Source: Malikia sp.
GTDB lineage: Bacteria > Pseudomonadota > Gammaproteobacteria > Burkholderiales > Burkholderiaceae_C
Direction of reading: 5' to 3'
Assembly: GCF_028687635.1 (NCBI RefSeq)
Contig: NZ_JAQTZS010000016.1
Span: 1-53,156, forward strand
Length of the DNA stretch: 53,156 nt
Position numbers and translations under genes: made by a program. The notes under the pieces were generated by a model, which saw nothing but the letters and a program-made list of their open reading frames with translations, had not been told where the DNA came from and did no database searches. Within the stretch, counting starts at the first letter, position 1, and each line of letters starts with the position of its first letter. Below, piece after piece: positions 1-6,822 of the stretch.

Positions 1-2
1 GG

Positions 3-113
3 CTGATGAAGCACCGCTGGATGGAGGTCAAGCGCCGGACCAAGGAGGAACTGGAGCGAGCCGTTGAACACGTGTTCGAGCACTTTGGCAGTCAATTCAA
101 AATGGAGTTCTGA
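3..113 (+). pseudogene. IS630-type transposase, 3' fragment cut by the window edge
   Basis: The reading frame enters from the window edge and ends in TGA, leaving 36 residues of a C-terminus. The tail, with a W-x-x-V-K-R-R stretch and the ending FGSQFKMEF, resembles the C-terminal end of IS630-family DDE transposases, where an FGxxFxxxF-like tail follows an amphipathic helix. Nothing upstream is visible, so it could be the end of a complete transposase or a decayed piece. It sits immediately before two other transposase fragments, which favours decay. Assignment rests on remembered family patterns and a short segment. Confidence 0.5.
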
Positions 114-137
114 CTCGATTAACTTCTACTGGCTAAC

Positions 138-296
138 TTACGCTGCGACCGTCTCGCTCCAGGTCTGGCACGCATTGGGGATGCTCGCGCCGGGTTTCTG
201 GGGCAATCGTTCGGCCAGCAGCACCGCCCTGCGGTTGAGCCGCGCATCCCCCAGCTCCAAGGTCTTGAATTCTTCCGCCGCCCAGCTCACACCCAC
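138..296 (-). pseudogene. IS4/Tn5-type transposase, N-terminal fragment
   Basis: Read on the minus strand from a GTG at 296, 52 codons encode WAAEEFKTLELGDARLNRR and then a segment ending PNACQTWSETVAA before a stop. This matches the N-terminal DNA-binding domain of Tn5/IS4-type transposases (Pfam Tnp_DNA_bind family), where ELGDxRLxRR is the hallmark. The domain stops where the family would continue with Y-R-F, so the gene was cut by deletion or by the neighbouring insertion. No catalytic DDE part follows. Confidence 0.6.
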
Positions 297-305
297 GCTC
301 CTGTC

Positions 306-551
306 ATGACAAACCCGTCATCCTACGAGATGTGTATAACGGGATGGTTTTACCTGCCACCCTACGCGCCGCAGAGCAACCCGGACGAGTACCTCAACCG
401 CGACTTCAAGACGCAGTTGCCCACCGCTGACCGCTGCACAACGTCCAGCGGATTGTTGAAAAAGGCTGCTGCCTTCATGCAATTTTTGGTCAATAGCCCG
501 GAACGAGTGAAGTCTTACTTCCAGCATGATTCAGTGATTTATGCCGCATGA
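306..551 (+). pseudogene. IS630-type transposase, C-terminal fragment
   Basis: The 81 codons contain FYLPPYAPQSNPDEYLNRD followed by SGLLKKAAAFMQFLVNSPERVKSYF. This is the last catalytic segment of IS630-family transposases, where the E of NPDEYLN is the final acidic residue of the DDE triad. The N-terminal two thirds, with the first two aspartates, are missing, so the fragment cannot transpose. The first dozen codons do not resemble the family and are probably captured flanking DNA. It belongs to a different IS630 subgroup from the fragment at the window start. Confidence 0.7.
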
Positions 552-595
552 TCGGGTTGATGGTTGCCGCCTAAATAGTAAATTTATGAAAATCA

Positions 596-2401
596 TCACG
601 ACTTGCGCGATACGCTACGTGCAAGGGCGGCGTCTACTTCGCTCATGAAGTGCGTATACCAGGGGCTGCTCACAGACACTCCCTCTACCCTGGTTTCTTG
701 GACACCGATCAGGAAAAGCAATCTGTCTATCTCTAGGGGTGAGGTGCGCGCAGCAACTGCCCATTCGTGAACATCGGCGACCACCTGCAATTCCAGGCTG
801 TCGGCCCTCAATAAATTTTGGTAACGACCTTGGAAGTTTTCGCGTGGATCGCTCAGGAACGTCATGAGCGCCTGGCTCTGCTTGAGTCCACGCAGGTCAT
901 GCGTGGTATATCTGCCCGTGATGTAGGCCATCAGTCTGGAGACATGAAGGTCTGGCTTTACGAACCACCCAGCCAAATGTTGGGCAGTTTCAGCAGGAGA
1001 CAAACACACGGTCTGCAGACCGGGTACCTGGGAGTCCTTGACAAAGTTCGCCGCAGTCGCGATGCCCATCCAGGGCAGGCGGTCCAGATCGCGGAGGCAA
1101 TCGAACACCTGCTGGCTCGGAGCCACGTTCGTTTGAGTCAGGAAAACCTGGTGCATGGTCGCGGCACACCCCTGATGATGTTCCTGTAGCCACTCCCAGA
1201 ATTTCAAGACGCTGCGCAGTAAACCGATCATCAATGGGCGATGGGGCGGGCTGTTGTCGGCGATCTGGGCGATATCCAGAGCGAAATTGCCTCCAAGCAC
1301 CAGGTCCTGCGACAGACTACGGCATTGCTTGGCAAGTTCGGGTAGATCCGGTACAGCCTGCAGCGTGTTACCGTCACCAAGTCGCTGGCGAATTACTCGG
1401 CCGATCATTTCGCCGAACGCTTCCGGGTTGGGCTTGACGCCACCGGCATTGGTCAGGCTGGCCGCGTAGACGTGGAACAGATCGGCTGTGTTCTGGTGGG
1501 GGGACTTCGCGCCAGCGTAGCCAGTGGACATAATCCATTTATTCAGTCTGGCTTGGTCGAAGGTGTCGATGACCTGTCGCACTCGGGCGATGGCAAGGTC
1601 ACGCAGCACTTGCAGCATCGAATCGGCGCTTGAAGGTCGCCTCATGACGCTCGGTACTGCGATGGGTGTTTGAATATCCGGCTGCTGGTTTAGAGCATTT
1701 TCATTACTGTGCCCATCGCCATTGCCGCTGATCTCGTCTAGGAGGCGCGGATAGATTACCGAGAAACCTTCCGGTTCATCAAGGTCGATTTTGGTTAGGG
1801 TTGTGACCCTAGGTATTATTTCATCTAGAGCCTCGAATTTTAGGGCAATACGCTGAAGAAAATTGACGAGGGGATGTTTGCCGGACAGCGGGTGAAGACC
1901 ATCGTTCTGATTCGGGAGGTCCACGGGGATCTTGTAGCGCAATTGATCAGAAGATCGCCACTCGGTCCAGCACTTATCAGGTAATCCTTGTTCCCGTACG
2001 TCTGCTTTGGCTGCCCAGACATACAACTGTTTTTCGATGATGCACAGTCCGAAACGGGGTTGACTGATGACCATGACCATTCGGCGATCCGGAATGTCTT
2101 CCGGAAAACGCTTCCGCCACTTGGCACGCGACTGTAGACGGCCGCGTCCGACGACGAGAAAGGGTAGAGCTGTGCCGTTCCACCCGGGCGAGGAGTGGTC
2201 ACCAGCGGGTACGATTTCCGCGATGCGGGCGATCACGTGCCGAGCAATCCGGGTATCGACACCACTCTCCTTCAATTGCGCGCGCATCCGGGCTGAGCAG
2301 TAGTGCGTCAGGAACCATTCATCCGCCGCAGCTTCTTGTCCTTCGACTAGGCTATTAAAGTTGTCAAAGAAATGTTTGCGTTCAGCGTTTTCCCATGTCA
2401 T
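596..2401 (-). CDS. Unrecognised 601-residue protein with helix-hairpin-helix-like C-terminal region
   Basis: I do not recognise the whole protein. ATG at 2401 was chosen because AAGGA lies 8 bases upstream; a TTG at 2443 would add 14 lysine/arginine-rich residues. The N-terminal 250 residues show no clear motif and contain a serine/asparagine-rich linker. In the last 170 residues, LPWMGIATAANFVKDS and KPDLHVSRLMAYITGR resemble the hairpin and the D-H-V segment of HhH-GPD DNA glycosylases (compare LPGVGxKTAN and VDTHVxR), and EIDRLLFLIG resembles their closing helix. I do not see the catalytic lysine of endonuclease III. The gene follows two AAA/PD-(D/E)XK genes on the same strand after a 91-base gap and is visibly AT-richer than the rest of the window. 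A nucleic-acid-binding role is an inference. Confidence 0.55.
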   Translation of the reverse strand: MTWENAERKHFFDNFNSLVEGQEAAADEWFLTHYCSARMRAQLKESGVDTRIARHVIARIAEIVPAGDHSSPGWNGTALPFLVVGRGRLQSRAKWRKRFPEDIPDRRMVMVISQPRFGLCIIEKQLYVWAAKADVREQGLPDKCWTEWRSSDQLRYKIPVDLPNQNDGLHPLSGKHPLVNFLQRIALKFEALDEIIPRVTTLTKIDLDEPEGFSVIYPRLLDEISGNGDGHSNENALNQQPDIQTPIAVPSVMRRPSSADSMLQVLRDLAIARVRQVIDTFDQARLNKWIMSTGYAGAKSPHQNTADLFHVYAASLTNAGGVKPNPEAFGEMIGRVIRQRLGDGNTLQAVPDLPELAKQCRSLSQDLVLGGNFALDIAQIADNSPPHRPLMIGLLRSVLKFWEWLQEHHQGCAATMHQVFLTQTNVAPSQQVFDCLRDLDRLPWMGIATAANFVKDSQVPGLQTVCLSPAETAQHLAGWFVKPDLHVSRLMAYITGRYTTHDLRGLKQSQALMTFLSDPRENFQGRYQNLLRADSLELQVVADVHEWAVAARTSPLEIDRLLFLIGVQETRVEGVSVSSPWYTHFMSEVDAALARSVSRKS

Positions 2402-2492
2402 CCTGGATTTCCTTTTCGGTTTTTCTCGTTTTACCGGCTGCAACAGGCCTTGGATTGAGCATCGGATCTGAATCCGCCCATGTTCAGGCTTG

Positions 2493-4046
2493 TTACCGAT
2501 TCATGGTTTCGACCTCGAAGCCTACCACGCTGCGCTGCTCGCGGCTGAACTCGACCCCGATCAGGTGGATCGGCTCGCCGCGCGCGCGGTACTTGTCGGC
2601 GTAGCCCCGGTCCTTGATCTGTTGCAGGGCTTTGCCTTGTGGCACCAGTTCCACCACCTTGAACTCGAACAGGTAGATGTTCTGGTTGAATAGCACCGTC
2701 ATGTCGATGCGGCCATGGTTCGTGACGTCTTCCAGCCGGATCTCCAGGCCCAGCGCGGCGAAGTGGCTGTAGAACACGCTCGCGTAGTAGCCCTCGTACT
2801 GGGCGATGGGGTTGCTGCGGTACCAGTCGTTCGGGATGCTGGCGAAGAAGGCGGTGAACAAGGCTCGCAGGCCGGCGAAGTCATTCGCCAGCAGCAGCCG
2901 ATATAGGCGCCCGCTCTGGCGCGCCGTCTCGGTCGAGCGGGCGGTGAGCGCCTGCAGCAGCACACCGTTGAGGCTGGCCTCGACCTCCTGGTTCGGGTAC
3001 TTGAGCGTGTACTCGGTGCGCGCGCCCATCTTGAACTGGCTGTCTATCGTCAGATAGCCGCTCTGGAACAGCAAGGCCTCGCTGCTGATCTCATCGACGT
3101 CGAAGGTCGACAGCAGGCTGTCCATCGTCACCCACTGCCCCAGCTCGGGTGTGAAGGTCTGGCGCTGCGTCAGCAGATCGACCAGGAAGGTCGGCGTGCC
3201 GGTCTCGAACCAGTAGGGCCTGAACTCGCGCATGTCGAACAGCAGCAGCAGGTCGAACGGGTTATAGACGCTGGTGCCGGTCCAGTTGTAGCCGTTGTAC
3301 CAGCGCCGGATCTCGTCGCGGTCGAGTCCTGGCAGCTCTGGCGCGAACACGGTGTCGACATCCTCGTCGGTGTAGCCGCAGATGGCGGAGTAGCGCGCAT
3401 CGACCGTGATGTCCTTGAGGTTGTTGAGCCCCGAGAACAGCGAGACCTTGCTGAATTTCGATACGCCCGTGAGCAGCGCGAACTTGATGTGCGCGTCCTC
3501 GTCCTTGAGCACCGAATATAGGTTGCGCAGAGCGTCACGCATCTGGCGCGCCACCTCGGGCACGGTGATGTTGTCGAGGATGGGTTTGTCGTATTCGTCG
3601 ATCAGCACCACGACGCGCTGGCCGCTGGCAGCCTGCGCGCGACGGATTAGCTGCGAAAACAGATCCGCCATGTTCTGCTGCTGTGGCGGTTCGAGTCCCA
3701 GGCGCTCATGGCTTTCCTGCAACAGCAGCTGGATACGTTGTCCCAGCTCGGCACGGCTGCGCAACACACCCCGGCCAAAGCTGATCCGGATCACCGGGTA
3801 GGTTTGGGACCAGTCCCAGTGTCGTTCGGCGTGCAGCCCCTGGAATAGTTCACGCTGGCCTTCGAACAGCTCGGCCATGGTGTCGAGCAGCAGGCTCTTG
3901 CCGAAGCGCCTGGGTCGGCTCAGGAAGTAGTACTTGCCCTCGTCGATCAGGCGCAGGATATGCGGCGTCTTGTCGACGTAGTAGTGGCCTTCCTGCCGGA
4001 TCTCGGCGAAGGTCTGGATGCCGATCGGCAGCTTCTTGCGTTTCAT
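2493..4046 (-). CDS. AAA-ATPase_like / PD-(D/E)XK nuclease family protein (copy B)
   Basis: This 517-residue protein belongs to the family with an AAA-ATPase_like domain (PF09820) followed by a PD-(D/E)XK nuclease-like domain (PF08011, formerly DUF1703). The N-terminal YYVDKTP motif, the P-loop RPRRFGKS near residue 50 and the Walker B VVVLIDEYDKPI near 150 are all present. Near the C-terminus, GRIDMTV and FEFKV supply the D and the E-x-K of the nuclease fold. ATG at 4046 matches the starts of the other two copies (KLPIGIQTF or RLPIGIQTF). An open frame continues to 4562 but only as a shadow of the upstream gene. Its ATG overlaps the stop of copy A as ATGA, so the two are probably translated together. 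No member of the family has a firmly established cellular role that I know of; defence or mobile-element functions are guesses. Confidence 0.9.
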   Translation of the reverse strand: MKRKKLPIGIQTFAEIRQEGHYYVDKTPHILRLIDEGKYYFLSRPRRFGKSLLLDTMAELFEGQRELFQGLHAERHWDWSQTYPVIRISFGRGVLRSRAELGQRIQLLLQESHERLGLEPPQQQNMADLFSQLIRRAQAASGQRVVVLIDEYDKPILDNITVPEVARQMRDALRNLYSVLKDEDAHIKFALLTGVSKFSKVSLFSGLNNLKDITVDARYSAICGYTDEDVDTVFAPELPGLDRDEIRRWYNGYNWTGTSVYNPFDLLLLFDMREFRPYWFETGTPTFLVDLLTQRQTFTPELGQWVTMDSLLSTFDVDEISSEALLFQSGYLTIDSQFKMGARTEYTLKYPNQEVEASLNGVLLQALTARSTETARQSGRLYRLLLANDFAGLRALFTAFFASIPNDWYRSNPIAQYEGYYASVFYSHFAALGLEIRLEDVTNHGRIDMTVLFNQNIYLFEFKVVELVPQGKALQQIKDRGYADKYRARGEPIHLIGVEFSREQRSVVGFEVETMNR

Positions 4047-5590
4047 GTAGTCTCCACCTCGAAGCCGACGACGCTGCGAGCTTCCTTGCTGAATTCCACC
4101 CCGATCAGGTGGATCGGCTCGCCGCGCGCGCGGTACTTTTCGGCATAGCTCCGGTCCTTGATCTGTTGCAGGGCTTTGCCTTGTGGCACCAGTTCCACCA
4201 CCTTGAACTCGAACAGGTAGATGTTCTGGTTGAACAGCACCGTCATGTCGATGCGGCCATGGTTCGTGACGTCTTCGAGCCGGATCTCCAGCCCCAGCGC
4301 GGCGAAGTGGCTGTAGAAGACGCTGGCGTAGTAGCCCTCGTACTGGGCAATCGGGTTGCTGCGGTACCAGTCGTTCGGGATGCTGGCGAACAGCGCCGTG
4401 AACAGGGCTTGCAGGCCGGTGAAGTCGTTGCGCTTGAGGCATTGCAGCAACTGCAGCCGCTGCGTCAAGCCCTGCGAGCCTGGCAAGCCTAGGCGTGGCA
4501 GCAGCGCCTTGTTCAGGCTGCTGCGGACTTCCCGGTTGGGGTAGCCCAGCGTATAGACCCATTCACCCGGCAGGACTTCCTCCGCGCCGTGCAAGGTCAG
4601 GTAGCCGGCCTGGAACAGCAAGGCGTCGGTCTCGATGTGATCGACATCGAAGCTCGACAGCAACTCCAGGTCCGTGACATGCCTGTCGAGAGCGGGCGTG
4701 AAGGTCTGGCGCTCGGTCAGCAGGTCGACCAGGAAGGTCGGCGTGCCGGTCTCGAACCAGTAGGGTTTGAACTGGCGCTCCTGAAACAACAGCAGCAGAT
4801 CGAACGGGTTGTAGACACTGGTGCCGGTCCAGTTGTAGCCGTTGTACCAGCGCCGGATCTCGTCGCGGTCGAGACCTGGCAACTCGGGCGCGAATACCTG
4901 GTCCACATCCTCGTCGGTGTAGCCGCAGATGGCCGAGTAATCTGCCGACACCGTGATGTCGCGCAGGTTGTTGAGCCCCGAGAACAGCGAGACCTTGCTG
5001 AACTTGCTCACGCCCGTGAGCAGCGCGAACTTGATGTGCGCATCCTGTCCTTTGAGCACCGAATACAGGTTGCGCAGCCCCTCGCGCATCTGGCGCGCCA
5101 CCTCGGGCTCGGTGATGTTGTCCAGGATCGGCTTGTCGTATTCGTCGATCAGCACCACGGCGCGCTGGCCGCTGCGTTCGTGCAGCTGCTGAATCAGTTC
5201 GGCGAACCAGCCCGAGATGCTGGTGTTGTGGCACAAGATGCCGTGGCGTTGTTGCTGCGCGCGCAGCAGCTCGCGCATCTTCTCGTCCAGTGCCTGCTGA
5301 CTGTGCAGGACCCCATCCGAGAAGCTGATTCGGATCACCGGGTAGGTTTGGGACCAGTCCCAGTGCGTATCAGCATGCAGCTCTTGGAACAGTTCACGCC
5401 GGCCCTCGAACAGCTCGGCCATGGTGTCGAGCAGCAGGCTCTTGCCGAAGCGCCGCGGACGACTCAGGAAATAGTACTTGCCTTCGTCGATTAGGCGCAG
5501 GATATAGGGCGTCTTGTCGACGTAATAGTGGCCTTCCTGCCGGATCTCGGCGAAGGTCTGTATGCCGATCGGCAGCTTCTTGTGCTTCAT
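4043..5590 (-). CDS. AAA-ATPase_like / PD-(D/E)XK nuclease family protein (copy A)
   Basis: The 515-residue product has the same layout as copies B and C: YYVDKTP, P-loop RPRRFGKS, Walker B VVLIDEYDKPI, then a C-terminal RIDMTV...FEFKV nuclease core. ATG at 5590 is used because MKHKKLPIG aligns with the starts of the paralogues; an in-frame ATG at 5668 would add 26 unconserved residues. No strong ribosome binding site is visible. It differs from its paralogues in two stretches (residues about 95-130 and 345-400), while the rest is nearly identical, so it looks mosaic. It is the first gene of a minus-strand block A-B-601-residue protein and shares a leader motif with copy C. Confidence 0.88.
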   Translation of the reverse strand: MKHKKLPIGIQTFAEIRQEGHYYVDKTPYILRLIDEGKYYFLSRPRRFGKSLLLDTMAELFEGRRELFQELHADTHWDWSQTYPVIRISFSDGVLHSQQALDEKMRELLRAQQQRHGILCHNTSISGWFAELIQQLHERSGQRAVVLIDEYDKPILDNITEPEVARQMREGLRNLYSVLKGQDAHIKFALLTGVSKFSKVSLFSGLNNLRDITVSADYSAICGYTDEDVDQVFAPELPGLDRDEIRRWYNGYNWTGTSVYNPFDLLLLFQERQFKPYWFETGTPTFLVDLLTERQTFTPALDRHVTDLELLSSFDVDHIETDALLFQAGYLTLHGAEEVLPGEWVYTLGYPNREVRSSLNKALLPRLGLPGSQGLTQRLQLLQCLKRNDFTGLQALFTALFASIPNDWYRSNPIAQYEGYYASVFYSHFAALGLEIRLEDVTNHGRIDMTVLFNQNIYLFEFKVVELVPQGKALQQIKDRSYAEKYRARGEPIHLIGVEFSKEARSVVGFEVETT

Positions 5591-5851
5591 GGGGTTTGCG
5601 TTTTGTGACTCTCTTGGCGCGAATGATGCACGCACGTCGGCAAGTGTGTCCCCGGGCAACATGAACACGCCCTAGCCTAGGCGCACCAGCCATCCTGTGC
5701 GGGCCAGTCGGGCAGAGCGATTCGCTGTGACTCCGTGCGCCTTGAACCAGCAAGTGCTCAAGGGGGCACCTCGGGGAATAGTCGCGAGCAGCTCCTTGAA
5801 TGAAATATTTTCTGAAGTGTGCAAAATGCTTATACTATACCGAGAAAATCA

Positions 5852-6019
5852 TTTCGTACAGTGCGCGACTGGGCCTGTCCGGCCTGTGGCGTTGTCCACG
5901 ACCGCGACGTGAACGCGGCAGTGAATCTCGGGAACATGGCGGTGAGTTCCGCCGTCTCAGCTTGTGGAGATGAAGGCGCTGGCCGTCGGTGCAAGACAGC
6001 TCAAGCCGCACTCCCCCCG
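5852..6019 (+). pseudogene. TnpB (IS200/IS605 family) C-terminal remnant
   Basis: About 55 codons encode VRDWACPACGVVHDRDVNAAVN followed by a tail with ACGDEGAGRR. This is the end of a TnpB protein: the second CxxC of its zinc finger and the RuvC-III motif HDRDVNAAxN, with its last catalytic aspartate. The rest of TnpB is missing and the frame runs on without a proper stop into DNA antisense to the next gene. In intact elements the 3' end of tnpB overlaps the omega-RNA and the right end of the element. Here the similarity stops abruptly, so the guide-RNA region appears lost or rearranged. Confidence 0.75.
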
Positions 6020-6675
6020 GCGTCACTACGGGCGGCCTGCACGACCGCTTGCGGATCGGTGGTCAGCAGGTCGACGGGGCGCGCGCTGTCTGGCAGCGTG
6101 CCGTTGTTCGAGGTGAACCACAGCGCCAGCTTCCAGGGCGTCTTGTGCCCACCGAAGGCTTCCAGCACTTCCTGCACTACCTTGATCGGTTTGCCTGCCT
6201 CGAACTGGAAGGCGGGATAGACGTCGCGCTCGCGGGCCACCTTGTCCGGGTGCGGCACGGCGAACACCTGGTGGCGCTTGCGCCAGTTGTCGGCCAGGGC
6301 CGCGCGGTTGCTCGCCTGCGATCCGTTGGCGTCGGCCAGTTGCTCGGCGGTGAAGTAGCCGAACTCGTTGAGGATGCGGACATGGCGGTGCGCGAGCCTC
6401 TGCGCCATCTCCAATTCGACGGCGCTGGGCGCGAGCATGCGTGCGGCCATGAAGTCGACCATTTCCTCCAGGCGGCGCTCACGCACCTTGGCGATCTTCT
6501 CGGCCAGCAGGTGATCCAGCAGCGTTAGCGAGGCCAGCAGCGTGGTGTATGCGGTCTCATCAATCACCTCGATCACAAAGGACCGCCCGGAACGCGACCG
6601 GCGTCCCCGCTCGTCGCGGTAGGGCTGTACGGTGAACACGTCGCCCTGCAGCATGAGAGATGCGGCTTTGACCAT
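6001..6675 (-). CDS. Xre/MbcA/ParS-type antitoxin, apparently without its toxin
   Basis: The 224-residue protein ends in a region typical of MbcA/ParS/Xre antitoxins (DUF2384, PF09722): a YPAFQFEAGKPI segment, then WKLALWFTSNNGTLPDSARPVDLL and VVQAAR, matching the toxin-binding C-terminus. In this family the antitoxin normally binds a RES-domain NAD-degrading toxin and represses its own promoter. The ATG at 6675 has TTGGAG 8 bases upstream; a TTG at 6693 is the alternative. A RES toxin gene would be expected directly downstream, but that space holds the TnpB remnant instead. A clean palindrome lies just upstream of the start. The last residues overlap the TnpB fragment on the other strand, so the natural C-terminus may be altered. 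Confidence 0.7.
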   Translation of the reverse strand: MVKAASLMLQGDVFTVQPYRDERGRRSRSGRSFVIEVIDETAYTTLLASLTLLDHLLAEKIAKVRERRLEEMVDFMAARMLAPSAVELEMAQRLAHRHVRILNEFGYFTAEQLADANGSQASNRAALADNWRKRHQVFAVPHPDKVARERDVYPAFQFEAGKPIKVVQEVLEAFGGHKTPWKLALWFTSNNGTLPDSARPVDLLTTDPQAVVQAARSDAGGSAA

Positions 6676-6698
6676 GGCATGAACTCCAATCAATATTC

Positions 6699-6716
6699 TG
6701 ATGTAATCTTACATCA
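6699..6716. promoter_or_regulatory. Palindromic operator candidate of the antitoxin gene
   Basis: TGATGTAATCTTACATCA has two perfect 8-base arms around a 2-base centre. It lies 23 bases upstream of the chosen antitoxin start, where a repressor of its own promoter would bind. Antitoxins of this family usually autoregulate, so this is the expected position. No other protein in view would explain it. Confidence 0.55.
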
Positions 6717-6765
6717 TGAGGTCAAAAAGTTCATTGCTGCAGAGCCCAGTCGGCGCATGGATGCA

Positions 6766-6786
6766 TGCTGCCTCCTGCAGGCAGCA
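6766..6786. other. Stem-loop between AAA copy C and the antitoxin gene
   Basis: TGCTGCCT and AGGCAGCA form a perfect 8-base-pair stem with a 5-base loop in the 147-base gap. It lies 37 bases beyond the stop of the minus-strand AAA gene, a reasonable place for a terminator. No T-run follows directly on either strand, so termination is uncertain. Confidence 0.3.
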
Positions 6787-6822
6787 GTTATCATTCTGGA
6801 CGGCTGGGAGCCGCCAGCACCG

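Noticed and set aside
4047-4562. N-terminal extension of AAA copy B
   Set aside because: The extra 172 codons overlap copy A in another frame and consist of proline, arginine and alanine without family similarity; ATG 4046 aligns with the paralogues.
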